NCBI RefSeq assembly: GCF_030063135.1
Contig: NZ_JASISO010000034.1
Span: forward strand, 1-64,000
Source of the DNA: Streptomyces sp. G-G2
GTDB lineage: Bacteria; Actinomycetota; Actinomycetes; Streptomycetales; Streptomycetaceae
Reading direction: 5' to 3'
Length of the DNA stretch: 64,000 nucleotides
In this document: positions 34,268 to 42,941 of the stretch, in pieces
How the letters are laid out: each line of letters opens with the position of its first letter
Position numbering within the stretch: position 1 is the stretch's first letter
Notes under the pieces: model-generated
Seen by the model: the letters and a program-made list of their open reading frames with translations, nothing else
Databases searched by the model: none
What the model was told of the DNA's origin: nothing
Translations under genes and position numbers: made by a program

Positions 34268-35503
34268 TCACGGTGCCGGTCGCCACTCGCGGTCGCGCGC
34301 TGTCGCGTACTGGTGGATGCCCTCGATCGTGATGGGAGTCCTGTGGGTGAGGAGAAATCGCAGCGGTGGGGAGTTCCTCGGAAAGTTGCGCATCCTGTCG
34401 CCCGTGGTCTTCATGGGCCCTTGGACTTCCTGTAGGTGCGCATGGACCGGGGCGAGCGCCGTCAAGGCGCCGCTGTCGGTCCCCTTCAAGATCCGGTGGG
34501 CGATGGCGGTCGCCGCGACGTAGGCCCTGGCGTCGACAGATGGGCTGGCCAGCGCGTGGAAGTGGTGGAACTTGCCGGATCCCCCTTTCAGGCGGTCCCT
34601 GCGCTCTTCCCTCTCCAGGGCATCTTGCTCAAGGATTTCGTCGTGTTCGGCGCTGAGGGCGAGGTTCCGGGCTGCCGGCCAGGTCAGGGTGATCAGGCCA
34701 GCGACGGTGTGCAGGTCGATGAAGTACTGATTGCTGTCGATCATCCACCCGACGCTGCCCACTTCTCGGGGGCCGTCGGGGCAAAGCAATCCCATCAGGT
34801 CCTGCTGCAGTGCGAGTGCTGTCTTCAGGAAGTCCTCGCTGCAGGCAGGTGCCGGGGCTTGGTCGTGGCGGGCGCCGCAGATGGGGGCGTTGAGGCGCTC
34901 CGGTCGCCCTTCGGTGACGACACGGCATTGGTTGGGGTGAAGATCCTCGTTCTTGATCCTGGGGATGAGTGAGAAGCCCTGAACCTCCATGCCGAGGTGA
35001 CCGCACTTGACACAGTTGTGGCGGAGAAGGCAGCGGTGGGCGGGGCAGGCGAAGACTGGAGGGAGCCGCCAGAGGCGTTTCCAGCTGCCTCCGTGAGCGC
35101 GCTCGATGTCGGAGTCGCCAGCCAGGCAGCTGGGGCAGAACCGTGACCAGCGCCGGAACACGTCATGGTTGCCGTGGAGGATCCGTCCCCGGGGCCGGCG
35201 TATCAGCGTTGCATCGAGCGGTCCGTAGCGGGCGCCGAACGGGGCGAGGAAGAGGTTGGCGACCTCGTCCTCACCGAGTCGGGTGGTGCGTGCGAACTCA
35301 GCTGATTGCTCCGGTGTTGGAAGATACTGCTGGCTGATGGAGAGATGTTCGGTCAGCCCGGTCCGGTGGTTGCTCAGCCCGGTGTGACGGACGATCGTTC
35401 CGGGGCTGACGTTGTTGTGGTGGGCCAGGCGGAGAAGAAGGCCGACGAGGCTTTCATCCGGGAGCGGGGCGAGGCTGCGGGGCAGAGGCCGGAGCGGAGG
35501 CAT
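34268..35503 (-). CDS. tniQ: TniQ-family target-selection protein
   Basis: Protein of 411 residues, fourth gene of the transposition operon. It opens with the TniQ signature (RSLAPLPDESLVGLLLRLAH) and shows the zinc-finger cluster: RFCPSCLAGDSD, PPVFACPAHRCLL and HNCVKCGHLG. TniQ/TnsD proteins bind the target DNA or an accessory complex and pass the signal to the TnsC ATPase. It is short compared with Tn7 TnsD and lacks an obvious extra DNA-binding domain, so the site preference is unknown. ATG 35503 is 10 bases after tnsC. Confidence 0.9.
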   Translation of the reverse strand: MPPLRPLPRSLAPLPDESLVGLLLRLAHHNNVSPGTIVRHTGLSNHRTGLTEHLSISQQYLPTPEQSAEFARTTRLGEDEVANLFLAPFGARYGPLDATLIRRPRGRILHGNHDVFRRWSRFCPSCLAGDSDIERAHGGSWKRLWRLPPVFACPAHRCLLRHNCVKCGHLGMEVQGFSLIPRIKNEDLHPNQCRVVTEGRPERLNAPICGARHDQAPAPACSEDFLKTALALQQDLMGLLCPDGPREVGSVGWMIDSNQYFIDLHTVAGLITLTWPAARNLALSAEHDEILEQDALEREERRDRLKGGSGKFHHFHALASPSVDARAYVAATAIAHRILKGTDSGALTALAPVHAHLQEVQGPMKTTGDRMRNFPRNSPPLRFLLTHRTPITIEGIHQYATARDREWRPAP

Positions 35504-35513
35504 GGGGCAGCCG

Positions 35514-36758
35514 TCACTTTCCCGCGGCCTTGTTGTCGAAGACGGTGTTGCGGGGTTTCTGGCGGGGCTTCGGAGCGGGCTTGGCGGGGACGGCGGGGAT
35601 CTCGCCGGCCTGCGGGTCTCGGTCGAGAAGGTTGCCGAGGTTGATGGTGATCTCGTCGAGGAGCGGGATGGTCAGCTCCTCCTGGCCGGTCTCCATGGCG
35701 CGGGTGCAGCCGTCCTGGACGAGTCGCCGCAGCAGACCGACGATGCCCCCGGTGCGGCGGAAGAGGTATTCGGGCATGTCGCCGTCGGTGAGCATGCCGT
35801 CCCGGGCACCGAGGAGGCGGAGTTGTTCCTCGGTGCCGGCCAGGTGCTCGATCCAGGCGTTGATCTCCTGAGGAGTGTCGTAGGTGAACGGGTCGAGGTC
35901 GACCAGGTCAAAGCGGCGTTCGGTCTGGGTGGCGGCCTGGTCGCTGCGGCCATGCCGGGCGCCGGGCAGAGTCCACTGGCCCGTGCGGGGGTCGGGCCGT
36001 CCTTCGCGCAGGAGGCCCGAGCCGGGGATGTCGACGCCGATGAGGATGACGGTGGCGTTGAAGGACATCAGGTCGCGGATGAGGTCGAGGGTGTCCTGGT
36101 CGTCCTCACGGTGCATCTTCAATCGGGTGATGTCGTCCAGGATCAGCACGGTGGTGTTGTGGTCGTGCAGGGAGGCACGGACGCCGCGGATCAGGCCGCG
36201 GAGGGTCTTGGCGTAGGGGGCGCCGTAGAAGTCGAGGATCGCCTCGCAGAGCCCCTTCGGGGTGGCCTTGACCGGGGTCTGGCAGTAGGCGACGGGGACG
36301 AACAGGTCCCGGGTCCCCTCGATCGCGTTGGGGTTGAGCTGCTGGTGGAGGTCGCGCCAGAAGTCTTCGAAGGCCGCTGCGGCCTCGCAGGCCGTCTCGG
36401 TCTTGCCCTGGTAGCCGCCCCCGCTGATCATCAGGCCGTCGCGGGTGCCGGGGGTGAAGTTCAGAGCGTTGTTCTAGATGCGGGATCTCATCAGCGTGGT
36501 GACCCGGCGGCTCATCGGGGTCTCCTGCAGACCGAGGTTGACGTGCGAGGCAGTGCGGTGCAGATCGTGCAGGGCTCGGCGGCGAGTCGGCAGGGCCCCG
36601 TATTGGTCCGGGCTCAGCCTGGGAGCCGGGATGAAGGCGCTGCGGGTCGTGCGCCAGCGCTGCCATCCCTCGAAGCTGAGCCGGTCCGGTGGCGGTCCGG
36701 CCCGCAGGAACGAGACGATGCCCGCCTCCCCATCACCGCTCGTGGCGCGGTCGTCCAT
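35514..36758 (-). pseudogene. tnsC: TnsC/TniB AAA+ ATPase with in-frame amber codon
   Basis: Reading from ATG 36758, 94 codons (MDDRATSGDGEAG...MSRRVTTLMRSRI) are followed by TAG at 36474-36476, then the same frame continues with NNALNFTPGTRDGL and the Walker A loop GGGYQGKTET (Lys at codon 119), the acidic VLILDDITRLK Walker B, and typical TniB sensor segments to 35514. A CAG-to-TAG change in one codon would explain it. Downstream translation might restart at ATG 36431, only 9 residues before the Walker Lys, which would give a 305-residue ATPase without the N-terminal part. In Tn7 relatives this ATPase links target choice to the TnsAB transposase. It starts 3 bases after tnsB. Confidence 0.85.
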
Positions 36759-36761
36759 GGC

Positions 36762-38990
36762 TCACGCTCCCTCGTCCGGCGGGTCGGGCTGGGGGTGGTC
36801 GGTGTCGTCCTCGGGCAGCAGGAACAGGTTGCCGGTGCGGTAACTCGTCCCCAGCCGAGCTGGTTTGGTGGGACGTCTTGTCACCGCCTCCTCGCGGCGG
36901 TGCCGACGCTCGGCATCGAGGCCGGAGACGGCTTGCTCGACGCGCTGCGGCATGGGGGTCACCGGTGAGACGGGGGCCGGGGCAGCGGCCCGGTCCTCGG
37001 CGGCGGCCCGGGCCTGGGTCTCGTCCCGGGCGTGGTTGATGCGTTCGGAGCGGGTGGTGGCCGTCTTCCAGCTGCTGACCGGGGCCCGGGCGGCGAGGAT
37101 CTCCAGCAGCAGGGGCAGCAGTTCGGCATCCGTGCGGGGCCGCATGTCTGCCTCGCGTGCGGCGGCCAGTAGCTCGGAGACCCGTCGGTCGCCGAACGCG
37201 GGGACCGTGCCGACCGGGGGCAGTCCGGTCCAGCGCAATTCGTGCCAGTCGTGGGTGAGGGGGTCCTGGAAGAACACGGTGCGGCGGTCGCGCGGTTCGC
37301 GGTGGACGCACCAGCGGCCCTTGAACCTCCCGCCCCGGGCCGAGCGCTCGTTCAGGTAGGGCTCAAGCGCGTCGCCGTAATACCAAAGGCCCTTGATCTT
37401 CACTCCGCGCTCCCGCAGCACGGAGATGGGGTGGGACGGCAGCAGCTCGTAGTAGAGGTCCGGCTGCGGCAGCCGCAGCCCCAGGCCGGTCTGCTCAAAG
37501 GATGCCGCGAACAGGGTGTTGGGGCTGTGGTTGCCGCCGACGTCCCAGGCCGGGGCGTACTCGCCCAGGTGCCTCCGCTGCCAGATGCCCACGATCCAGG
37601 TGGCGACGAGGTGTTCCATCTCCTCCAGTGTCAGCACCTCCTCGTCCTCGGGGGCGGCCCCGCGGTCGGCGGCATCGACGCCCGTGTAGCCGGGCAGGTG
37701 CTCGAACAGCAGCGTCCTGATCGCGCCGAAGGCCCGCTCGACGGCGTGCTTGTCCGGAGGCCGCAGGGCCCGGGCCGGAAGGATGTTGCAGCCCAGCCTC
37801 CGCTCGACCTCCACCAGGTGGTGGTTGCGATAGACAGACCCGTGGTCGGTGGTGACTGTCTCCGGGCTGAAGAACGGCAGCCCGGCCACCGGATGGCCGG
37901 CGAACTCGGCCACCAGCGCGGACGGCAGCCCCGGATACGGCCACTCCATCTCCGGCCCCCACTCCGGCCGCATCGGAAGTGGCAGCATCACGTCCCTCAG
38001 CAGCATCGCCGCGTCCACCGCGGTGTCCGACACCAGTGTGAGCCGGAAAGCGCAGAGCGAGTGGGTGAACACATCCAGCGCGAGGGTCAGGTGGGCCCTG
38101 ACCGGCTCGCCGAAGACACCTTCGCGGACCATCACCGGCAGCACCGTGGTGTCCAGCGCGACCACCTGCCCGGGACGGTCGACCAGCACATGCCCGGACC
38201 GTACCGGCAGATCAGCCGCCCCCAGATTGCGAGGCCGTGACCCACTGGGGCCAAACCACTCGTGCCAGACCTGCCGCAGCGTGTTGTAGGACGGGACGTG
38301 CAGGTCGGGCCCGTAGGTCTCGCGTACGTACTGATGGATCAGGCGGGTGCGGGTGGCCATCCCGACCCGGGACCGGCCCTGCAGTTCGGCGTGGACCGCG
38401 AAGATCGCCTCCCGGATCTCCGGGCCGATGCTCGGGCGGCGCCCGCCCGGCCGCAGCCACCGGTCATCGGCGCATCCGATCAGCCCGGACCGCTCACGGC
38501 CCCGCTCCCAGCGGATCAGCGTGCGGTAACCGACCCGGTCCAGTCCCAGCAGCCGGGCCTCCTGCCGGTCCATCGCCCCCAGCTCGGCGACCTTGGCCCA
38601 CCGCCGCTCGGTCAGCGTGGTGACGGCCGGGTCGTAACACGGCCTCGGTTCCCCCGGCCCGGGATCCTCCGGATTCCCACTGCGGAACCCGGTGCCCACC
38701 TCCAGCAGGTGGGCCATCCGCAGCCGGACCAACTCCAGCCTCCCCGGCGGAAGATCAGCCACGGACGCGGACTGCCGCCCGCGGTCCGGGCCGTCGGCCG
38801 CTGTGCGCGAGGACGGCCGACAAGCCGGATGGTTGACGAGGAACCGGAAGGTCAGCTGCTGCCGGGCCCCCGCCGGATCGACTACCACGACCCGCCCCAG
38901 ATGGGGCTCGTGCCGCTCGACAGTCCACTCCACCCCGTCCAGGACAAGCCCGGCCCCCGGAGCGAGATCAAGCACCAGAGGAGGACTCAC
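36762..38990 (-). CDS. tnsB: TnsB-like DDE transposase
   Basis: Retroviral-integrase-fold transposase of 742 residues that binds the element ends and joins them to the target. Catalytic residues fit the family: Asp280 in VVALDTTVLPV, Asp382 in TTDHGSVYRN and Glu418 in KHAVERAFGAI, giving a D,D(35)E spacing. N-terminal helix-turn-helix DNA-binding domains precede (RRWAKVAELGAMDRQEARLL). The Mu-type C-terminal barrel follows (RFKGRWCVHREPRDRRTVFF) and then a tail likely to touch TnsC. The GTG start overlaps the tnsA stop (GTGA). It should recognise the 22-bp sites in both ends. Confidence 0.95.
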   Translation of the reverse strand: MSPPLVLDLAPGAGLVLDGVEWTVERHEPHLGRVVVVDPAGARQQLTFRFLVNHPACRPSSRTAADGPDRGRQSASVADLPPGRLELVRLRMAHLLEVGTGFRSGNPEDPGPGEPRPCYDPAVTTLTERRWAKVAELGAMDRQEARLLGLDRVGYRTLIRWERGRERSGLIGCADDRWLRPGGRRPSIGPEIREAIFAVHAELQGRSRVGMATRTRLIHQYVRETYGPDLHVPSYNTLRQVWHEWFGPSGSRPRNLGAADLPVRSGHVLVDRPGQVVALDTTVLPVMVREGVFGEPVRAHLTLALDVFTHSLCAFRLTLVSDTAVDAAMLLRDVMLPLPMRPEWGPEMEWPYPGLPSALVAEFAGHPVAGLPFFSPETVTTDHGSVYRNHHLVEVERRLGCNILPARALRPPDKHAVERAFGAIRTLLFEHLPGYTGVDAADRGAAPEDEEVLTLEEMEHLVATWIVGIWQRRHLGEYAPAWDVGGNHSPNTLFAASFEQTGLGLRLPQPDLYYELLPSHPISVLRERGVKIKGLWYYGDALEPYLNERSARGGRFKGRWCVHREPRDRRTVFFQDPLTHDWHELRWTGLPPVGTVPAFGDRRVSELLAAAREADMRPRTDAELLPLLLEILAARAPVSSWKTATTRSERINHARDETQARAAAEDRAAAPAPVSPVTPMPQRVEQAVSGLDAERRHRREEAVTRRPTKPARLGTSYRTGNLFLLPEDDTDHPQPDPPDEGA

Positions 38991-39835
38991 AGGGCCCCAC
39001 CTGCCGGCTCGACCAGCGAGCGGTCACTCAGCGGGACAGAAAGATCGATACCGAGCGAACGGTGCCAGAGCTGGTGCAGCAGCTCCGCCCGAGCCAGCGC
39101 CGGAACCGTGGAAGCGGCCGCAAGTTCCCCGAACGACACCCGGGCCTGGGCCCGTTCCAAGAGATCCGCCCGCAGCCCGAGCGGATCGGGCAGCGGGCGG
39201 CGCTGGCAGGACAAAGCGTCCAGCCCGGTGAAGACGTGCCGCCTCCAGCCTGCGGCCACTACGTATTCCCAGCCGCAGGCCAGCGCCATCTCAAAGGCGG
39301 CGGCGAACGACTCGACGTCCTTCGCGCGCACCCGGTCGAGCGGGCGGACATCGATCAGACACACCCCGGCCCGGGACAGCACCAGGAAGTCAGGAACATG
39401 GACACGCGGCCCGCCGCCGGTCCGGAACTGCAGCTTCAAGGGCTGCGGGACCACCTCCCGCACCTGGCCGGCGAAGTCCAGCGCGAGCAGGACCTTCGCT
39501 TCCTCCAGACTCTCGAAGCCGTGATGCCTCCCTGTGCTGACCACGTACTGAAGCCCGGGCCGGTGGCGCTGCCGCCGATGCCACGAAAACCAGCGAACCG
39601 GCCCGACCCCGGGAAGCTGAACCTGGGCAAGGTCCCGGACCGGCACGATCAGTTCGCCGCCTCCGAGGTTCAAGGTGACAGCCCAGCGACGAGTCCAGCC
39701 ATCCGAGAGATCCAGATCCTGACGTCCAGAGGCAACCGACGCCCGTACGAGCAAGTCGTCCCAGCGGCAGCGGTGTGACCACACCGCCCCCGCCTCAGGG
39801 TCTGCCGCAGGCAGCAGTCCGTCCTCGTCGGCCAT
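38987..39835 (-). CDS. tnsA: TnsA-like endonuclease subunit
   Basis: Heteromeric transposase partner of 282 residues, cutting the 5' strands so that the element moves by cut-and-paste. The nuclease core is HHGFESLEEAKVLLALD (Glu108), HVPDFLVL (Asp149) and GVCLIDVRP (Asp162 to Arg164); the Lys found in Tn7 TnsA is Arg here. The C-terminal helical part would bind TnsC/TnsB. ATG 39835 (MADEDGLLP) is preferred because the longer frame to 39937 runs into the right-end repeats. First gene of the operon. Confidence 0.88.
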   Translation of the reverse strand: MADEDGLLPAADPEAGAVWSHRCRWDDLLVRASVASGRQDLDLSDGWTRRWAVTLNLGGGELIVPVRDLAQVQLPGVGPVRWFSWHRRQRHRPGLQYVVSTGRHHGFESLEEAKVLLALDFAGQVREVVPQPLKLQFRTGGGPRVHVPDFLVLSRAGVCLIDVRPLDRVRAKDVESFAAAFEMALACGWEYVVAAGWRRHVFTGLDALSCQRRPLPDPLGLRADLLERAQARVSFGELAAASTVPALARAELLHQLWHRSLGIDLSVPLSDRSLVEPAGGAL

Positions 39836-39885
39836 GCCTTCAAGCAAACGCCCGCCCACGGCGCCCGCACCAGCACGCTTCGAAA

Positions 39886-40020
39886 TTGGTGACAACCCGA
39901 CTGCGAACACGAACCTTGTGACAACTAGCCCGAGCAACTGGTGACAACTACCGCTGCGAACTCGACCGAGAGGACCAGGTCAGATCCCCCGCTCGGTGAC
40001 AGTTATCGCTGCGAGTCACA
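39886..40020. repeat. Right end: four transposase-site-like repeats
   Basis: Repeats on the plus strand: R4 TTGGTGACAACCCGACTGCG (39886), R3 TTGTGACAACTAGCCCGAGC (39916, most divergent), R2 TGGTGACAACTACCGCTGCG (39939) and R1 TCGGTGACAGTTATCGCTGC (39993) within the terminal repeat. Shared core is GGTGACAACTnnCGCTGCGAA. Tn7's right end also has four sites. Confidence 0.82.
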
Positions 40021-40025
40021 CGAAG
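40021..40025. repeat. Right target-site duplication CGAAG
   Basis: Identical to 32644-32648, directly after the right terminal repeat. Confidence 0.9.
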
Positions 40026-40163
40026 GGGCCCGCCGTCACCTCCTCCTCCAGGGGCAGCGCGGGCTCATACCGGCGGATGATCGCGGCGAGCCCGTGGGGG
40101 GATGTGTGGCGCCGTGCGCGGGGCGAGGCTCTGAGGTGACGCGCACGCTCTCAGGGGGTTGCT

Positions 40164-40706
40164 GTGAACATGTCCACCACGCTGCCGACCGCCGTCGCCA
40201 CCGCTCCGCCGTCCGTACCGCGCTGGGTGGACCGGGCGGCGCACGCCGTGCCGCTGGTCGTCCTGCCGTCGGGGCTGTGGCGGATGGCCATGGCCGTCGG
40301 CATCCCGGTCGGCTTCAGCGGTCAGCTGGCCGCGGACTGGCGTCCCGGCTGGGAAACCTCCTCCTACATCACCCTGCTGACCCTCTTCACCGAGGCACTC
40401 GCACTCCTGACACTCGGCCTGGTCAGGCCCTGGGGCGAGAAGGTGCCGCGCTGGGTCCCGCTCCTCGCCGACCGGCGCGTTCCGCCCTGGGCAGCGGCCG
40501 CTCCGGCGTTGCTGGGCGCCCTCGCGGTCACCGCGGTGACGCTGCTGATGTTCCGGGGCGGCTGGCCGGCCTCCGCGGGCGGCCCGGAGGGCCCGGAGGG
40601 CGGCGCCGCCTGGATCATGAACGCCTGTTACGTCCCGATGCTGCTGTGGGGCCCGCTCCTGGCCACCGTCGCGATCGCCTACGCCCTGCGGCGCCGGAAC
40701 ACCTGA
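40164..40706 (+). CDS. Four-helix membrane protein, 180 aa
   Basis: Hydrophobic protein of 180 residues with about four membrane segments: HAVPLVVLPSGLWRMAMAVG, ITLLTLFTEALALLTLGLV, AAPALLGALAVTAVTLLMF and YVPMLLWGPLLATVAIAYAL. No family motif recognised; similar Streptomyces membrane proteins occur beside two-component systems. The GTG at 40164 has AGGGGG upstream; ATG 40170 is possible. It is the first chromosomal gene right of the transposon and converges with the next membrane gene. Confidence 0.75.
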   Translation: MNMSTTLPTAVATAPPSVPRWVDRAAHAVPLVVLPSGLWRMAMAVGIPVGFSGQLAADWRPGWETSSYITLLTLFTEALALLTLGLVRPWGEKVPRWVPLLADRRVPPWAAAAPALLGALAVTAVTLLMFRGGWPASAGGPEGPEGGAAWIMNACYVPMLLWGPLLATVAIAYALRRRNT

Positions 40707-40711
40707 CCCCG

Positions 40712-41284
40712 TCACACCGCTCGGGCGCGGTTCCGGGTGCGGCCGACGGTCCAGGCCGTCAGGGCCGTCAGGACGGCCGCTCCCACCGCGTAGACCGGGA
40801 GCCACAGGGTCGTGGTCGTGGACAGGCAGTCGGCGGCGGCCACATGGCTCTGCGCCGCCTGGGCGCGGGCCAGGGCGGGACCGGCGCGGTCGACCAGGTC
40901 CGCCAGGGCCGCCTCCGTCCGGATGCTCTCGTACGTGCCCAGCGCCCCGCAGCGGCCGCGGGTGCCCGGCATCGGGAACAGCCACGCCCAGCGCTGGAGC
41001 ATGGGGGCCACCGTGATCGCCACGCACAGGCCGACGACCAGGGAGTACGCCGTCAGGTTCCGCGCGTACGCGGCGCCGAGGCCGGGGGCGCGGGTCGGCA
41101 GCCGGTAGAACGAGAAGATCACCGCGAGCAGTGTGAGCCCGATGTACGTGGAGAACCACTGCCAGGAGCCCTGCGCGAGGAAGGCCGTCAGCACCGCGGC
41201 GAGTGCGAGGCCGATGACCCCCGGCTGGCCGGGGTTGTCGAGACCCGCGCCGGTGGGCACCGGTTTCCGGGCGGCGGGCGCCAT
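40712..41284 (-). CDS. Membrane protein, 190 aa
   Basis: Protein of 190 residues with about four helices: VIGLALAAVLTAFLAQGSW, YIGLTLLAVIFSFYRL, AYSLVVGLCVAITVAPMLQ and, at the end, WLPVYAVGAAVLTALTAWTVG. The extracellular loop between helices 3 and 4 has two Cys (RCGALGTY, AADCLST) that may pair. No function known. It lies 49 bases downstream of the damaged response regulator on the same strand and may belong to the same eroding operon. Confidence 0.7.
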   Translation of the reverse strand: MAPAARKPVPTGAGLDNPGQPGVIGLALAAVLTAFLAQGSWQWFSTYIGLTLLAVIFSFYRLPTRAPGLGAAYARNLTAYSLVVGLCVAITVAPMLQRWAWLFPMPGTRGRCGALGTYESIRTEAALADLVDRAGPALARAQAAQSHVAAADCLSTTTTLWLPVYAVGAAVLTALTAWTVGRTRNRARAV

Positions 41285-41333
41285 GCCGGACCGGCCCCGA
41301 AGCCCGGCCCGGTTGGCGGGCGCCGCCCCGGCG

Positions 41334-41786
41334 TCAGCCGGGGACGCCGGGGAAACCCCGGACGACCAGTCCGGACTCGTAGGCGATCACCACCGCGTGG
41401 GTACGGTTCTGCGCGCCGAGCTTGGTCAGTACGTTCCCCACATGGGTCTTCACCGTCTCCAGGCTGACCCTGAGCGACTGCCCGATCTCCGGATTGGACA
41501 GGCCGATGGCCATCAGCCGCAGCTCCACCTCCTCCTCCCGCCCGGTCAGCGCCGCCCCCGGGAACGCCCGGGCGGAGCCCAGCGGGCGGGCCGCGACCAT
41601 CCGGCGCAGGGCCGCCGGGAAGAGGATCGCCTCCCCCGCCCCCACCACCCGCACCGCCTCCGCGATCTGCCGGACCGGGAGCCGCTTGAGCACGAAGCCG
41701 CCGGCTCCCGCGCCGAGCGCGGCGGTGACGTAGTCGTCGTCCGCGATCAGGAGCGTGACGGCCGCGCCCGGCCCGGAGCCGCTCAC
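41334..41786 (-). pseudogene. NarL-type response regulator lacking most of its receiver domain
   Basis: From GTG 41786 (overlapping the kinase stop, GTGA) the frame encodes 150 residues. It starts as a receiver (VTLLIADD) but jumps straight to DYVTAALGAGAGGFVLKRLP, the region after beta-4. About 70 residues, including the phospho-acceptor Asp, are absent, without frame loss; GACGAC at the join suggests a deletion between short repeats. The LuxR DNA-binding domain is intact (LTGREEEVELRLMAIGLSNP, VSLETVKTHVGNVLTKLG). Either a pseudogene or a phosphorylation-independent regulator. Confidence 0.75.
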
Positions 41787-42761
41787 GCCGACGCCCGTAC
41801 GGGCAGCCGGACCGCGAGCCGCCAGTGCAGCGGCCCGTCCGGGCCCGCCTCGATCTCGCCGTGCAGCAGCCGTACGCGCTCGGCCAGCCCCGGCAGGCCG
41901 TGCCCGGATGTCGGGAAGCCGTCCCCGCGCGGCCCGGCCCCGGTCCGGTTGACCACGCTCAGCGCCAGGCCGTCCGGTTCGACCGCCACCCGGACCTCGA
42001 CCGGGCCGCCCGCCCCGTGCCGCAGCGCTTTGGTCAGCCCCTCCTGGAGGATCCGGTACGCCGCCCGGGACAGGGTCCCCCGTACGTGCGCCACGTCGTC
42101 CGGCGGTTCCGCCTCCACCACCGCTCCCGCGTGCCGCACCCGCTCCAGCAGCTCGGGCAGGTCGGCCAGGGTCCGGGTCGGCGCCGCCTCCGCCTTCCCC
42201 TCGCGCAGCGCGCCCAGCACGTAGTCCAGGTCCTCCAGCGCCGCCCGCGCCGACTCCTCTATGCCCCGCAGCGCTGCCCGCGCCGCGACCGGGTCGGTGG
42301 CGAGCACCTCGCCCGCCACCGCCGCCTGGATCGTGGCCGCCGTCAGGGTGTGCCCGATCGAGTCGTGCAACTCGCGCGCGAGCCGGTTGCGTTCGGCGAG
42401 CGCCCGCTCCCGCTCGGCCGCCAGCGCGAGCCGCTCGGCCGCCGACGGCCCCAACAGGCGGGGCGCCAGCCATCGCAGCGCGCCCGTCACCACCGCGCAC
42501 ACGGCCGCCGCCAGTAGGAGGCAGCAGAAGGCCACCGCCCAGCTCTGCCATCCGCCCTCCACCCGCACGGTCCGCCCGAACAGGTTCAGCCCCGCCTCCG
42601 AGCGCGGCCAGCCCCCGGGAAGGGCCAGCCCCGCGAGGCACAGCACCGCGCCCAGCGCCCCCGTCCACCCCAGCGCCACGTGCAGCAGCAGCCAGAGCGG
42701 GGTGCGCCAGCGCACCCGTGTAGGTGGAGCCGCGCAGCAGCGGCCGAAGTCCCTTGATCAT
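41783..42761 (-). pseudogene. Damaged NarL-type sensor kinase
   Basis: ATG 42761 opens MIKGLRPLLRGSTYT, the usual N-terminus of these kinases, but the frame is lost right after STYT; the rest (RWRTPLWLLLHVALGWTGAL...) continues in the neighbouring frame, where GTG 42715 could give a 310-residue product. One extra G in ACGGGTGCG would explain it. The H-box ARELHDSIGHTLTAA is intact, but the N-box reads LTKALRHG, with Lys in place of the expected Asn that binds Mg-ATP. The G-box is partly kept (SGHGLPGLAERV). Together with the partner regulator's deletion this looks like a decaying pair. Confidence 0.65.
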
Positions 42762-42941
42762 GATCGGTCAGTATGGCCGCGCCACTCACCGAAGGCCTCC
42801 CCCGATGGAGGGAGCGCGTTCTCCCGCCTTGCCGCGATGTGCGCCCGCGCCCCCGGGAACGAGGATCGCCGTGACCCATTGACCGGTCGACCGGTCGGCC
42901 CGCTGACCGGCGATCATCTGGTGCGAGCGAGGACGAACCCC

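Larger units (their letters stand above)
32649..40020. mobile_element. Tn7-like transposon, 7372 bp
   Basis: Complete element bounded by perfect 25-bp inverted repeats (32649-32673 and 39996-40020) that begin TGTGACTC and end GAGTCACA, with CGAAG on both sides. It carries tnsA, tnsB, tnsC (interrupted) and tniQ as one minus-strand operon reading inward from the right end, plus two plus-strand cargo genes near the left end (a GNAT acetyltransferase and a DUF6368-like protein). Additional transposase-site-like repeats lie inside both ends. Gene order and end structure match Tn7 relatives: tnsA nearest the right end, more sites at the right end than at the left. No TnsD/TnsE, integrase or CRISPR parts were found. 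Confidence 0.93.

Noticed and set aside
32649..40020. CRISPR-associated transposon
   Set aside because: TnsA, TnsB, TnsC and TniQ are present, but no cas gene or repeat-spacer array lies inside the element.
40026..40125. Minus-strand frame HGLAAIIRRYEPALPLEEEV running into the transposon right end
   Set aside because: It could be the tail of a gene cut by the insertion, and the rebuilt empty site keeps the frame open, but there is no start codon and an upstream stop limits it to a short peptide.
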